In this document: positions 27,601 through 35,313 of the stretch, in pieces
How the letters are laid out: every line of letters begins with the position of its first letter
Numbering within the stretch: the first letter of the stretch is position 1
NCBI RefSeq assembly: GCF_003202435.1
Contig: NZ_QJHK01000003.1
Coordinates: 186,001 to 250,000 of the forward strand
Origin: Flavobacterium cheongpyeongense
GTDB lineage: Bacteria > Bacteroidota > Bacteroidia > Flavobacteriales > Flavobacteriaceae
Direction of reading: 5' to 3'
Length of the DNA stretch: 64,000 nucleotides
The notes under the pieces: generated by a model
Seen by the model: only the letters and a program-made list of their open reading frames with translations
Told to the model about the DNA's origin: nothing
Database searches by the model: none
Position numbers and translations under genes: made by a program

Positions 27601-28084
27601 TGGAAACATAGGTAGTATCAATAACTACAGCGGCAGTATCAATTGTAGCGGCAGCCTCATCAATTAGTGCTGCAGCACTATCCACGACTGCAGCAGCATA
27701 ATCAACTGTAACAGCGGTACTGTCAACTGCATATGGCTCGCCGTAATTGAGGTAATCTTTCAGGTATTTTGCATAAATCAGATTCAAAATCGCTTTTGAT
27801 GGAATGGAAACACGATTAATATCTGTTTTAAGATTAGTTATAATTTTATTTTTTGCATTCTCCTCAAGTATCTGAATATACTTAGACTGATAAAAAAAGC
27901 ATTTTATCATTTGTACTTCATCTTTTTTAACAACTGCTTTTTTATAAATTTTCGCAACTACTTCATTTGCAGACTTGATTTTGCCTTCATTTTCGTAAGT
28001 GATCGCTTTTGCCCATTTTTTATCATTTTGTTGTGCAAATAGTGTTGCGGAAAAAAGCAGGAAAACAAAAAGTATATTTTTCAT
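21686..28084 (-). CDS. Alpha-2-macroglobulin-family protein with plug-like insert
   Basis: 2,132-residue secreted protein; a signal peptide ends near residue 18 (T-L-F-A-Q-Q). Residues 119-167 are seven heptapeptide repeats. The MG2-type region starts near 600 (Y609-R-P-G-Q-T-V-Y-F-K-G). Around 1265-1340 lies a segment resembling a TonB-receptor plug edge (YIIDGK ... GEHGVVIITTKKA). The A2M middle region follows, and the thioester-type motif C1585-A-E-Q1588 is present before a helical terpenoid-cyclase-like domain. Bacterial A2M proteins are thought to trap proteases that attack the cell envelope. No penicillin-binding partner (PbpC) is adjacent. The neighbouring TPR gene is divergent, 95 bases away. 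Confidence 0.93.
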   Translation of the reverse strand: MKNILFVFLLFSATLFAQQNDKKWAKAITYENEGKIKSANEVVAKIYKKAVVKKDEVQMIKCFFYQSKYIQILEENAKNKIITNLKTDINRVSIPSKAILNLIYAKYLKDYLNYGEPYAVDSTAVTVDYAAAVVDSAAALIDEAAATIDTAAVVIDTTYVSIDSVAVPQSDYLPAEIISENDVIAAFEKTLENEATLKTTPLINYKAVFDFPVLEKFKKENLYNYLLQENIDFYTEQIQSWTIQDVDFINQRNELLGNSESFLKLNLDFVKEENAKKVLSLYQKKEANNPSIENQFERAKFCHNYLLKSDENFNTFLDKLEKETQDKNLIQNIKLQKAEILIEKASKELYPNNNIEALSIIDEIIKIDGNTNTSKLASLKKREILSKILSVQLQKNSYQNENTRAYINYKNVNQFIISFYKIDLSKRDKFYQLSESGKDSLVNLIIQKQSKISSESYNLIDKKDYFNHSTEVLLPKLDTGNYLVYFESNSDIKDQKAYGYEMITISNISVLASKKDQTETYQVLDRKSGKPLENITVEFSGKISKTDANGQTYFQVSNSDYNYKPIKFSHANDTIIIHKNYIPYTSNYKITGNEKTNTKVEFYLDRAIYRPGQTVYFKGIAFQKNKTKTSIKANTLYKIIVTDANYQNIKEFELKSNEFGSFSGEFILPKTGRTGNYHIKAQKPDDIQENDIASWNNTVFENSTHYFTVEEYKRPKFEVNFEPKKESFQLNQSVKIKGNATAFAGSNVSDAIVKYTVKRFTSYFRNYFGNEENETLAAGETKTDASGKFIIDFTALPSKNNIKEKLPIFNYVIEATITDINGETHSAQTTVKIGYHDLILNTQIPDEIETRNKNEITLSSTNLNGEFLAAKGEIKLYFLSPVLNKFKPRIFDKPEIEMISKQDFEKLFPYEISNETAAKASETLLFSKKIDTQKDKKLVLDFISNYKSGNYKIVFSANDSFNNPIETTSNFSIKQSKDKFNPGKLFTAEQLNTDAKKDGYILVKLSSVIPELFIMANGNYESKVYFEDVIHLKNHETTVKIPLKNEFEKQLKLGFQSVFENETFTNQIDIILKNKEPKLEWIVESFRSKIQPGTAENWSFKLNGLQTKNEAEVLASMYDSSLDQFSVKNWNLLNLNQYNSNYANFKTKLGFDSTFTTVENLNEMYPQINFSNEETRLKWFGFDFYNSRYTDLGITITELKDKKIGSETIEGDADAAFAPEESVGAGAINEIRLDAAAFKTKVDQVKFVKPVFVNSKDSLNPEYYFRSSKIKFIPGKKIISGLTNLVIDESILYIIDGKIATVEEFKKLNPTDILDMAVVKDEEAKASYGVKGEHGVVIITTKKALEELTQVKARKNLSETAFFLPHLKTDAKGNVSFNFTSPEALTAWKLRLLAHNKDAVSGYLEKSVITQKELMVLPNFPRFLREKDTIVISAKISNVTAEAKTGIASLQFFDAVTMQQIDAKMLNTNNIKNFTISAYGNTTANWTITIPEGLQGVQYRIVAKSGNFSDGEENILPVLTNNMLVTESIPVWVRENSVKEYTFENLKNNTSSTLRNHQFTLEYTSNPTWIAIQSLPYLMEYEHECAEQTFARFYANALASEIISSNPKIATVFEDWRKNGKLNSKLEENEELKSIILAETPWLNDAAQSEEEKKKNLALLFDLEKMKTSQEATFEKLKKKQNSSGGFPWFEGGDESEYITRHILAGLGHLSKLSKDESNVSKMDEIAKTGIPYLDQKFLEYHKTRTVNLRKGEKLLWLNPYSDLHYLYTRSFYLEKYPLSDTLKKATKLYFERAKVEWLTYSIYEKGLATLTLSRFGEKETARKIIESLKETASNNEDWGMYWIANKAGWYWYQAPIETQALLIEAFAEVTQDTKSVDAMKVWLLKNKQTKNWPTTKSTTEAVYALLLQGTDWLSVKDNTVIKLGDEKIMTKKLAENEKEAATGYIKMNWKADEVKKEMASVKIENKSKVPGFGGLYWQYFEDLDKIKNNSGAVLSVAKELYLKKNTLKGDELERITTKNPLKTGDLVTVRLVITTKEDVEYIHLKDMRASCFEPVNVLSQYQYKDRLGYYMSTKDAATHFFFNQINKGTYILEYDIRVNNSGEFSNGITTIQSMYAPEFASHTKGIRLKVN
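27584..27730 (-). repeat. Seven-copy 21-base minisatellite coding heptapeptides
   Basis: Inside the macroglobulin-like gene, residues 119-167 form seven consecutive heptads of the pattern [x][VI]-D-x-A-A-[AV], with aspartates at 121, 128, 135, 142, 149, 156 and 163. At the DNA level this is 7 x 21 bases with imperfect copies. The stretch is Ala/Val/Asp/Thr-rich, unlike the lysine-rich helical sequence on both sides, and looks like an expanded linker. Confidence 0.85.
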
Positions 28085-28179
28085 AAAGTGAGTTTAAAGG
28101 CATTAAATAATTTTCGTACAAATTACTAATTTATCTCTAAAAGCAAAGAATACATTTTATATTTTGTTATTTTTGATTG

Positions 28180-28869
28180 ATGAGACAACTAATGATTTTT
28201 TTCGTTTTGACACCATTTTTTTTGTGGTCACAATCCAATTTTGAAAAAGGGGAGCAGTTGTTTCATGCCAAAAAAAACAAAGAAGCCGAAGTTGTTTTCG
28301 AAGAAAATCTAAAGCATCATCCCAATGATATTAAAACTCTGGAGCGTTTGGCAGATATATCTGCAAAAGAAAAACAATGGGAAAAAACAGCCTCATACTA
28401 CAAAAAGCTAAAACAGCTAAAACCTACTGAAGCGGATTATTTTTATAAATACGGAGGATGTTTGGGTATGCGTGCTTTGGAGGTGAATAAATTAAAGGCA
28501 TTTGGAATGGTGGATGACATGAAATCATCATTTGAGAAAGCGATTGATTTAAATCCTAAACATCTGCCAGCACGTTGGGCGTTAATCGAATTATATCTGC
28601 AGCTACCCGGAATATTGGGAGGGAGTGAATCGAAAGCATTGAAATACTCTAATGAGCTGGCAAAATTATCACCCGTTGATGGTTATTTGTCTAAAGGAAG
28701 AATTGAGGAGTACTTCAAAAGATATGATTTGGCAGAAAAAAATTATCTAAAAGCACATGAAATTGGCAATTCAAAAGTTACATTTCAAAAATTATATAAT
28801 TTATATTTGAACAAATTAAAAGAGTCTAAAAAAGCTCATGAATTAAAACGAAAATTCGACTCGAAATAA
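28180..28869 (+). CDS. Secreted tetratricopeptide-repeat protein
   Basis: About 229 residues. A signal peptide is seen (F-F-V-L-T-P-F-F-L-W-S-Q). TPR-like helix pairs follow: EKGEQLFHAKKNKEAEVVFE near 25-45, a W-E-K-T-A-S-Y-Y-K-K-L-K pair, and an A-E-K-N-Y-L-K-A-H-E repeat near the end. Likely a periplasmic scaffold; partner unknown. The ATG at 28180 is preferred to the in-frame TTG just before it. It is divergent from the macroglobulin-like gene and 64 bases ahead of mpl. Confidence 0.8.
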   Translation: MRQLMIFFVLTPFFLWSQSNFEKGEQLFHAKKNKEAEVVFEENLKHHPNDIKTLERLADISAKEKQWEKTASYYKKLKQLKPTEADYFYKYGGCLGMRALEVNKLKAFGMVDDMKSSFEKAIDLNPKHLPARWALIELYLQLPGILGGSESKALKYSNELAKLSPVDGYLSKGRIEEYFKRYDLAEKNYLKAHEIGNSKVTFQKLYNLYLNKLKESKKAHELKRKFDSK

Positions 28870-28933
28870 TCAAATCTCAAATACTGAATTCTGAAAACAA
28901 TTAGAATTTAGAACTTAAAAATTGAAATTTTAA
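28870..28933. repeat. Word-repeat-like spacer before mpl
   Basis: AT-rich 64-base spacer with near-repeated words (AAATCTCAAATACTGAATTCTGAA, then AGAATTTAGAACTTAAAAATTGAAATTTTAAA in pieces). Weaker than the other islands; no promoter or hairpin is clear. Confidence 0.3.
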
Positions 28934-30289
28934 ATGAAAACACATTTCATCGCCATAGGCGGAAGTGCGATGCACAATTTAGCATTAGCGTTGCATAACA
29001 AAGGATATCAGGTAACAGGAAGCGATGATGCAATTTTTGAACCTTCAAAATCAAGATTAGAAAAAAAAGGAATTCTTCCTGCAGAAATGGGATGGTTTCC
29101 TGAAAAAATTACTGCCGATATTGAAGCAGTAATTTTAGGAATGCATGCCAAGGCAGACAATCCTGAGTTATTAAAAGCACAGGAATTAGGCTTGAAGATT
29201 TATTCGTATCCGGAATTTTTATACGAACAATCTAAAAATAAAACCCGAGTTGTAATTGGTGGTTCTCACGGAAAAACGACAATTACTTCGATGATTTTGC
29301 ACGTAATGCATTATCATAATATTGAGGTTGATTATATGGTGGGAGCACAGTTAGAAGGTTTTGATACCATGGTGCATTTAACAGAAGAAAATGATTTTAT
29401 GGTTTTAGAAGGAGATGAATATTTGTCTTCTCCAATTGACCGTCGCCCTAAATTTCATTTGTATCAGCCTAATATTGCTTTAATTTCAGGAATCGCCTGG
29501 GATCACATTAATGTGTTTCCAACTTATGAAAATTATGTTGAACAGTTTGAAATTTTTATTTCTAAAATTACAAACGGCGGTATTTTGGTTTACAATGAAA
29601 ATGATTCTGAAGTAAAACGTGTTTCAGAGGCTGCAACCAATCCAATTCGTAAACTACCTTATCATACACCGGAATATTCGGTAAGCGATGGTGTAACCTT
29701 ATTAAAAACGCCAGAAGGAGATATGCCAATCGAAGTTTTTGGAGCACATAACTTAAATAATCTTGCCGGAGCCAAATGGATCTGCCAAAATATGGGTGTT
29801 GATGAAGCCGATTTCTACGAAGCGATTGCAAGTTTTAAAGGTGCTTCTAAACGATTGGAAAAAATTGCAGAAGGAAAAGGAAAAGTCGCCTATAAAGATT
29901 TTGCGCATTCACCAAGTAAAGTAGCTGCTACAACAAAGGCAGTAAAAGAGCAATATCCAAACAGAACTTTAGTAGCTTGTTTAGAACTTCATACTTACAG
30001 CAGTTTAAATGCCGAATTTTTAAAAGAGTATGAGGGCGCACTAGAGTATGCTGATGTTGCTGTTGTGTTTTATTCACCTGATGCTGTAAAAATTAAACAA
30101 TTAGAAGAAGTGACTTACGAACAAATCGCTAATTCTTTCAATAGAGAAGATTTGATTATTTATACCAATCCAGCTGAATTCAAAGAATATCTATTCAATT
30201 TAAATCTGGACAATTCAGCCTTGCTTTTGATGAGTTCAGGTAATTATGGAGGTTTGAATTTCGATGAAGTTAAGACCTTGATTGAGTAA
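28934..30289 (+). CDS. mpl: UDP-N-acetylmuramate:tripeptide ligase Mpl (Mur ligase)
   Basis: 451-residue Mur ligase. It has the N-terminal MurC-type Rossmann fold (FIAIGGSAMHNLALAL), the P-loop GGSHGKTTITSM (around residue 112), the E-G-D-E-Y segment typical of Mpl, and the SGIAWDHINVFPTYENY metal/ligand segment. Mpl attaches recycled murein tripeptide (L-Ala-D-Glu-mDap) to UDP-MurNAc. MurC is the closest alternative; the D-E-Y-L-S-S-P-I-D-R-R-P-K-F pattern favours Mpl. It is followed by a clear terminator. Confidence 0.86.
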   Translation: MKTHFIAIGGSAMHNLALALHNKGYQVTGSDDAIFEPSKSRLEKKGILPAEMGWFPEKITADIEAVILGMHAKADNPELLKAQELGLKIYSYPEFLYEQSKNKTRVVIGGSHGKTTITSMILHVMHYHNIEVDYMVGAQLEGFDTMVHLTEENDFMVLEGDEYLSSPIDRRPKFHLYQPNIALISGIAWDHINVFPTYENYVEQFEIFISKITNGGILVYNENDSEVKRVSEAATNPIRKLPYHTPEYSVSDGVTLLKTPEGDMPIEVFGAHNLNNLAGAKWICQNMGVDEADFYEAIASFKGASKRLEKIAEGKGKVAYKDFAHSPSKVAATTKAVKEQYPNRTLVACLELHTYSSLNAEFLKEYEGALEYADVAVVFYSPDAVKIKQLEEVTYEQIANSFNREDLIIYTNPAEFKEYLFNLNLDNSALLLMSSGNYGGLNFDEVKTLIE

Positions 30290-30295
30290 ATTAAT

Positions 30296-30378
30296 TCGTT
30301 AATCAGATAATTTGATAATGTGCCAATTGCTATGCAGTTGGCATTTTTTTTAAAATTATCTAATTGACACATTCTCTA
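30296..30378. repeat. Outer inverted word repeat around the mpl terminator
   Basis: Words on the left (TAATCAGATAATTTGATAATGTGCCAATT) and, inverted, on the right (AATTATCTAATTGACACATTCTC) match imperfectly over about 25 bases and enclose the terminator hairpin. It belongs with the word-repeat islands elsewhere in the window. Confidence 0.5.
30321..30351 (+). terminator. Intrinsic terminator after mpl
   Basis: TGCCAATTGC pairs with GCAGTTGGCA (10 bp, one G-T) around a TAT loop, followed by eight Ts. It lies 31 bases after the mpl stop. Confidence 0.88.
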
Positions 30379-31011
30379 ATTTGAAGCCCCTTCGTATTTA
30401 AAGTGTCCCACAATCTTATACTCAAACAAACAGTCTTCCAAAACCTGACCGCCACCAACATTATGAACAATAAGATTTCGTTTGCCGTCTTCTGATTTTT
30501 TATTTGTGATAATTCCAATATGAGGTAACTTTCCATTAATCATCCAGGTTACAATTTCTCCTGTTTTATAATCTCTTGCATCTTCAGAAACAGGTAATTT
30601 TGTTCCTTTTCTTTCAAAGAAAACTTCTAAATTAGGAACTCTGCGATGATCTATGTTGGTATCGGTCTTGGTCATTTCCCACTTTTTTAAGTTTGGATAT
30701 TTAGAGAAATTTTCGATCATGTCTTCATGTACTTCTTTTTGTAAATCAATATCTAATTTTCGATAGCTGCGAATAACAACATCCGTGCAAACACCTTTGT
30801 TTACCGGGATGTCTCCATTTGGGTATTCTATTGCAAAATAAGTTGGATCATAATCTATCGAGGGGTCAATTATAGATATTGCCGCTTCTGAAAGTTTTTC
30901 TTCGAAAGTTTTTACGACAGGGTTGTTGTTTTTAATAGCTAAATTGCTGTTTTCTTTTTGATTACAAGAAAAAAGGCAAATCATGATTAAAAAGATATAG
31001 TTGAATTTCAT
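30376..31011 (-). CDS. DUF1287-family lipoprotein
   Basis: 211 residues with a lipoprotein signal (I-C-L-F-S-C16). The DUF1287 core has PNGDIPVNKGVCTDVVIRSYR (a conserved cysteine in C-T-D) and a C-terminal M-I-N-G-K-L-P-H-I-G-I-I segment containing a histidine. The Cys/His arrangement is reminiscent of NlpC/P60 or amidase-like folds, so a cell-wall hydrolase role is possible but unproven. The gene is convergent with mpl. Confidence 0.85.
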   Translation of the reverse strand: MKFNYIFLIMICLFSCNQKENSNLAIKNNNPVVKTFEEKLSEAAISIIDPSIDYDPTYFAIEYPNGDIPVNKGVCTDVVIRSYRKLDIDLQKEVHEDMIENFSKYPNLKKWEMTKTDTNIDHRRVPNLEVFFERKGTKLPVSEDARDYKTGEIVTWMINGKLPHIGIITNKKSEDGKRNLIVHNVGGGQVLEDCLFEYKIVGHFKYEGASN

Positions 31012-31074
31012 TTTTTTTGTTTTAAAATTAAGGATTATCAGAATAGTAAATGTATTTTAATGAATGATTTTTCT

Positions 31075-31082
31075 TATTTTTG
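31075..31082 (+). promoter_or_regulatory. -7 element before the GNAT gene
   Basis: TATTTTTG matches TAnnTTTG and ends 19 bases before the ATG at 31102. No -33 TTG is at the expected distance. Confidence 0.35.
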
Positions 31083-31101
31083 AAAATATTGATAAAACTA
31101 T

Positions 31102-31563
31102 ATGCCTGAAAAAATTAAAGTTGTTCATACAACAAGCGAAAATCCTGATTTCATATTTTTATACAACACCTTTGATACTTTTTTGTGGGAACGCTATCCT
31201 GAATTAAAAACGGATTATTGGGGTAATAACGTAATTGAATTCAATCCAAATGTGGTTATCGTTTATTTAGATGATAAAGCGGTGGGTTGTGGCTGTTTTA
31301 AAAAGTATCATGAAACTGCTGCCGAATTGAAAAGAATGTTTGTTTTACCAGAAGGAAGAGGGTTAGGAATAGCTCAGCACATTATTAAGGAGGTTGAAAG
31401 TAAAGCAATTGAACAAGGTTTTAAGATGTTGATTTTAGAAACTTTGTATAAACAACTGGAAGCAATTAATCTGTATCAAAAAATGGGTTTCGAAATAATT
31501 GAAAATTATGAACCTTATGTAGGCCTTACAAATAGTATTTGTATGAGCAAGAACATTATTTAA
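31102..31563 (+). CDS. GNAT-family N-acetyltransferase
   Basis: 153 residues. The acetyl-CoA loop is L-P-E-G-R-G-L-G-I-A-Q-H (about 92-103), flanked by the usual strand V-G-C-G-C-F-K-K and helix, with the final A-I-N-L-Y-Q-K-M-G-F-E motif. The substrate is unknown. It is the first of a tightly spaced run with radC (13 bases) and the HAD nucleotidase (3 bases). Confidence 0.92.
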   Translation: MPEKIKVVHTTSENPDFIFLYNTFDTFLWERYPELKTDYWGNNVIEFNPNVVIVYLDDKAVGCGCFKKYHETAAELKRMFVLPEGRGLGIAQHIIKEVESKAIEQGFKMLILETLYKQLEAINLYQKMGFEIIENYEPYVGLTNSICMSKNII

Positions 31564-31576
31564 TATATAGCCCTGA

Positions 31577-32266
31577 ATGGAAGTAGCACATTTTCCTATT
31601 ACAAACTGGTCAGAAGACGACCGTCCACGTGAAAAACTAATGCTGAAAGGCAAAAATGCTTTGAGTGATGCCGAATTAATTGCCATTTTGATTGGCTCCG
31701 GTAGTAGGAATGAATCGGCGGTTGATTTAAGCAAAAGAATTTTAGCTAGTGTAGATACCCTGAATTCGTTAGGCAAGATGTCTGTTTCCCAATTGATAGA
31801 TTTTAAAGGAATAGGTGAGGCTAAAGCTATTACTATTATTGCAGCATTAGAATTGGGCAGAAGACGTAGGGCAGAGGATTCAGTTGAATTAACAAAAATC
31901 ACATCCAGTAAGTTGGTTTTTGAAATCATGCAGCCTGTCATTGGTGAACTTCCTCATGAGGAATTTTGGGTGCTTTTTCTGAATAATTCAAATAAAGTTA
32001 TTTTAAAATCTCAATTAAGTAAAGGAGGTATTTCCGGAACTATTGTTGATGTTCGTCTGGTTTTTAAATTAGCACTTGAATCTGGTGCTACAGGGTTAAT
32101 TTTATGTCATAATCATCCTTCCGGTACTTTGATTCCAAGTGATGCAGATAAACACATTACCAAAAAATTAAAAATGGCAGGAGATAGTTTAGATGTTAAA
32201 GTTTTGGATCATGTGATTATTACTGAAACAAAATATTATAGTTTTGTAGATGAAGGAATTTTATAA
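31577..32266 (+). CDS. radC: RadC-family JAB-domain protein
   Basis: 229 residues. The helix-hairpin-helix-like N-terminus (F-K-G-I-G-E-A-K-A) leads to the JAB/MPN metalloprotease-like domain with H-N-H-P-S-G-T-L-I-P-S-D-A-D, the conserved RadC metal motif. The old DNA-repair label is not supported by later work, so the biochemical role is open. It lies in the GNAT-radC-HAD run. Confidence 0.95.
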   Translation: MEVAHFPITNWSEDDRPREKLMLKGKNALSDAELIAILIGSGSRNESAVDLSKRILASVDTLNSLGKMSVSQLIDFKGIGEAKAITIIAALELGRRRRAEDSVELTKITSSKLVFEIMQPVIGELPHEEFWVLFLNNSNKVILKSQLSKGGISGTIVDVRLVFKLALESGATGLILCHNHPSGTLIPSDADKHITKKLKMAGDSLDVKVLDHVIITETKYYSFVDEGIL

Positions 32267-32269
32267 ATT

Positions 32270-32956
32270 ATGCATACAAATATTACCGATATTTTTTTTG
32301 ACTTAGACCATACACTTTGGGATTTTGATCGAAATTCAGAAATGGCTTTTGACCGAATTTTTAAAAGCAAATTTCCTGAAATCAAATGTCAGGATTTTAT
32401 CCAAAAATATATTCCGATAAATCAGGCCTGTTGGAAGTTATATCAAAATGATGCAATTACACATTTAGAATTGCGTTACAACAGATTAAAGTTTTCTTTC
32501 GATGCCTTAAATATTGTTATTTCTGATGCAGATATTGATCAGATTGCGAATGATTATATTGAATTTCTGATAGAAAATAATCATCTTTTTGATGGGACGA
32601 TTGAGATTTTAGACTATTTAAAATCAAAGTATAAATTACACATCATAACAAATGGATTTGCTACTGTTCAGGAAAAGAAAATAAACAATGCAGCTTTGCG
32701 TGATTATTTTACTACAATTACAAATTCAGAACTGGCAGGTGTAAAAAAGCCAAATAGTATTATCTTTGATTATGCAATTAATTCGGCAAATGCTTCAAAA
32801 GAAAATTGTATTATGATAGGTGATTGTCTGGATGCTGATGTTAACGGTGCCCTGAATGCAGGATTAGATGCTATTTTTTTTAATGATAAAAAAATCCAGG
32901 CTCCGGAAAATATTAAACAAGTTAATCATTTATTAGAACTCAAAAAATATTTATAA
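32270..32956 (+). CDS. YjjG-family HAD hydrolase (noncanonical pyrimidine nucleotidase)
   Basis: 228 residues. The catalytic DxD is D11/D13 in FFDLDHTLWDF, motif II is the threonine in H-I-I-T-N-G-F, motif III the lysine in A-G-V-K-K-P-N, and motif IV is G-D-C-L-D-A-D. YjjG-type enzymes dephosphorylate noncanonical pyrimidine nucleotides, cleaning the dNTP pool. It starts three bases after radC, so it is probably co-transcribed. Confidence 0.9.
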   Translation: MHTNITDIFFDLDHTLWDFDRNSEMAFDRIFKSKFPEIKCQDFIQKYIPINQACWKLYQNDAITHLELRYNRLKFSFDALNIVISDADIDQIANDYIEFLIENNHLFDGTIEILDYLKSKYKLHIITNGFATVQEKKINNAALRDYFTTITNSELAGVKKPNSIIFDYAINSANASKENCIMIGDCLDADVNGALNAGLDAIFFNDKKIQAPENIKQVNHLLELKKYL

Positions 32957-33049
32957 TTATTAAAATCGCCATTATAACAAGTTTGTTGTAAATCTTATTA
33001 AATAATTGGCAATAGGATATGTTACCGCTAACAAATAAATTTTACATAT

Positions 33050-33805
33050 ATGAAAATTAAACTTTTTTTAATAACACTTTTTATTTCTGCTTTAGGTTTT
33101 TCTCAATCAATTAATGATTATAAAGCTGTTATTGTGCCTATTAATTTTGATTTTGCAAAAGGGATCAACCCATACAGGCTGTCAACTATGACAAAGGCAA
33201 ATTTAATAAAAGCAGGTTTTCAGGCTTTTTATGAAAATGAACAGCTACCGGCAGAATTTTCAAATCGCTGTGATTTATTGTATGTTGATGTAAAAAGAGA
33301 CAATGCTTTTTTAGTAACAAAACTTTTTGTAGAATTTAAAGACTGTTACGGAAAAGTAGTTCATACTTCTGAAACCGGCAAAAGCAAAGAGAAAGAATAT
33401 GAAGCAGCCTATCGTGAATCATTAGATATGGCATTTATATCGATATATGGTTTGAATTACAAGTATAGTGGAAAAACTGCAATAATAACTTCTGGTGTTG
33501 CTTCAAATGTTGCTGTGAATGTCCAGGCAGTTACTGCAAATTCAGTTTCTACGCAAGTGGCTACACCAATTGCAGATGTTTCTGATCCAAATTTATTGTA
33601 TGCACAACCAACTGAAAATGGATATCAATTAATTGATAAAACACCAAAAGTGGTTATGAAATTGCTTAAAACCTCCCGTCCGGATTCATACATAGCAATA
33701 AAAGATGGTGTTCAGGGAACTTTGAATGCAAAAGACAATCAGTGGTTTTTTGAATATTATCAAAATGATAAATTAGTTTCTGAGAAAGTTTCAGTTAAAT
33801 TTTAA
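33050..33805 (+). CDS. Secreted protein of unknown function
   Basis: 251 residues. A signal peptide ends near residue 19 (G-F-S-Q). The mature N-terminal half has alternating strands and helices (YKAVIVPINFDFAKG ... YEAAYRESLDMAFISI). A Val/Ala/Ser/Thr-rich linker follows at about 150-185, then a small C-terminal beta region. Probably periplasmic or outer-membrane associated. No catalytic motif is seen. Convergent with rarA with a 12-base gap and no terminator. Confidence 0.75.
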   Translation: MKIKLFLITLFISALGFSQSINDYKAVIVPINFDFAKGINPYRLSTMTKANLIKAGFQAFYENEQLPAEFSNRCDLLYVDVKRDNAFLVTKLFVEFKDCYGKVVHTSETGKSKEKEYEAAYRESLDMAFISIYGLNYKYSGKTAIITSGVASNVAVNVQAVTANSVSTQVATPIADVSDPNLLYAQPTENGYQLIDKTPKVVMKLLKTSRPDSYIAIKDGVQGTLNAKDNQWFFEYYQNDKLVSEKVSVKF

Positions 33806-33817
33806 ATATAATTTGGT

Positions 33818-35095
33818 TTAATAACCATATTTATCTTTCCAACGGTTCTTTAAAAATTCACGGTTGCTATTCTCTCTTGAATTCTGACCTGGATTATAAA
33901 GAACCGTTTCTTTTATAGCATCTGGCAAAAATTCTTGTTCTGCAAAGTTATTGGCATAATCATGCGAATATTTATAGTCTTCACCATAACCTAATTCTTT
34001 CATTAGCTTTGTTGGAGCATTGCGCAAATGAATCGGAACAGGCAGATCACCGGTTTGTTTTACCAATTGCTGCGCACTTCCAATCGCCATATAGGATGCA
34101 TTACTTTTAGGCGAAGTAGCCAGATAAATAGCGCATTGACTCAGTATAATGCGACTTTCAGGATAACCAATAGTAGAAACAGCCTGAAAAGTATTATTTG
34201 CCATGATAAAAGCTGTAGGATTGGCATTTCCAATATCTTCACTGGATAAAATCAACATTCTTCGGGCAATAAATTTAACATCTTCACCGCCTTCGATCAT
34301 TCGGGCGAGCCAATAAACAGCACCATTAGGGTCGCTTCCACGAATTGATTTTATAAAGGCAGAAACAATGTCATAATGCTGTTCTCCGGTTTTGTCATAC
34401 AAAACAGTGTTTTGCTGAACAAGTTCAAAAACCCTATCGTTTGTAATAATGATTTCATTGCTATCAGAAGCGTTAACTACCAACTCAAAAATGTTTAATA
34501 GTTTTCGGCCATCTCCGCCAGATAATCTTAGGAGTGCTTCGGTCTCTTTTAGAGTAATATTTTTTGTAACTAATTCTGCATCCGTTTTCATGGCACGATG
34601 CAACAACGCTTCTAAATCGGTTTTTGTAAAAGCATTTAGTATGTAAACCTGACAGCGTGATAATAAAGCAGGAATCACTTCAAAACTTGGATTTTCTGTA
34701 GTGGCACCAATTAATGTAATCCATCCTTTTTCAACAGCAGCTAAAAGCGAATCCTGTTGTGATTTGCTAAAACGATGAATCTCATCAATAAATAGAATTG
34801 GATTTTTAGCAGTGAATAATCCACCGCTTTGTTTTGCTTTTTCAATTACATCACGAATGTCTTTTACACCGGAATTTATTGCACTTAAAATATAAAATGG
34901 TCGCTTAGATTCCTGGGCAATAATCTGTGCAAGAGTTGTTTTTCCTGTTCCGGGTGGTCCCCAGAAAATAAGTGACGGAATAATTCCTTTTGAGATTTGT
35001 TGCGTTAAAGATCCGTTTGGTCCTACCAAATGACTTTGACTAATATAGTCTTCTAATTGCTGTGGGCGAATGCGTTCTGCTAAAGGTGCTTCCAT
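33818..35095 (-). CDS. rarA: Replication-associated recombination protein RarA (MgsA)
   Basis: 425-residue clamp-loader-like AAA+ ATPase that acts at stalled replication forks. Walker A is G46-PPGTGKT-53, Walker B is I-L-F-I-D-E-I-H (around 100), sensor 1 is G-A-T-T-E-N-P-S-F, and the RarA-specific C-terminal domain ([21 protein letters not shown]) is intact. The gene stands alone on the minus strand. Confidence 0.96.
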   Translation of the reverse strand: MEAPLAERIRPQQLEDYISQSHLVGPNGSLTQQISKGIIPSLIFWGPPGTGKTTLAQIIAQESKRPFYILSAINSGVKDIRDVIEKAKQSGGLFTAKNPILFIDEIHRFSKSQQDSLLAAVEKGWITLIGATTENPSFEVIPALLSRCQVYILNAFTKTDLEALLHRAMKTDAELVTKNITLKETEALLRLSGGDGRKLLNIFELVVNASDSNEIIITNDRVFELVQQNTVLYDKTGEQHYDIVSAFIKSIRGSDPNGAVYWLARMIEGGEDVKFIARRMLILSSEDIGNANPTAFIMANNTFQAVSTIGYPESRIILSQCAIYLATSPKSNASYMAIGSAQQLVKQTGDLPVPIHLRNAPTKLMKELGYGEDYKYSHDYANNFAEQEFLPDAIKETVLYNPGQNSRENSNREFLKNRWKDKYGY

Positions 35096-35135
35096 TTTAC
35101 AAAATTACGAGTTTCAATTTAATTTTAATTTTTTA

Positions 35136-35213
35136 AGGAGCTAATTCCTGCTGTCCGCTATATCTTTTTTGGCAGAAAAAGCCAAAAAAGGATGTCGCTT
35201 CCATCAGGGCTAT
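35136..35213. repeat. Intergenic repeat element with perfect inverted core
   Basis: About 78 bases from GGAGCTAATTCC to ATCAGGGCTA. The core is a perfect inverted repeat, CTTTTTTGGC (35164-35173) and GCCAAAAAAG (35181-35190), separated by AGAAAAA. From memory this theme (GGAGCTA...CCGCT...hairpin...CCGCTTCCATCAGGGCTA) recurs between genes in flavobacterial genomes; that is recollection, not a search. No gene is present. Only one copy is in this window. Confidence 0.65.
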
Positions 35214-35313
35214 GAATTGTATCTTGAGAAATTTATATTCTGCTGACAAATTATCAGTAAATGGTATTTGGATAGTTTTTTGATGGTAAATTATTAATTT
35301 GATTGTTAAAAAT

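Noticed and set aside
27584..27730. Heptad repeats as a coiled coil
   Set aside because: The fixed position every seven residues is aspartate and the units are Ala/Thr/Ser-rich, not the a/d hydrophobic pattern.
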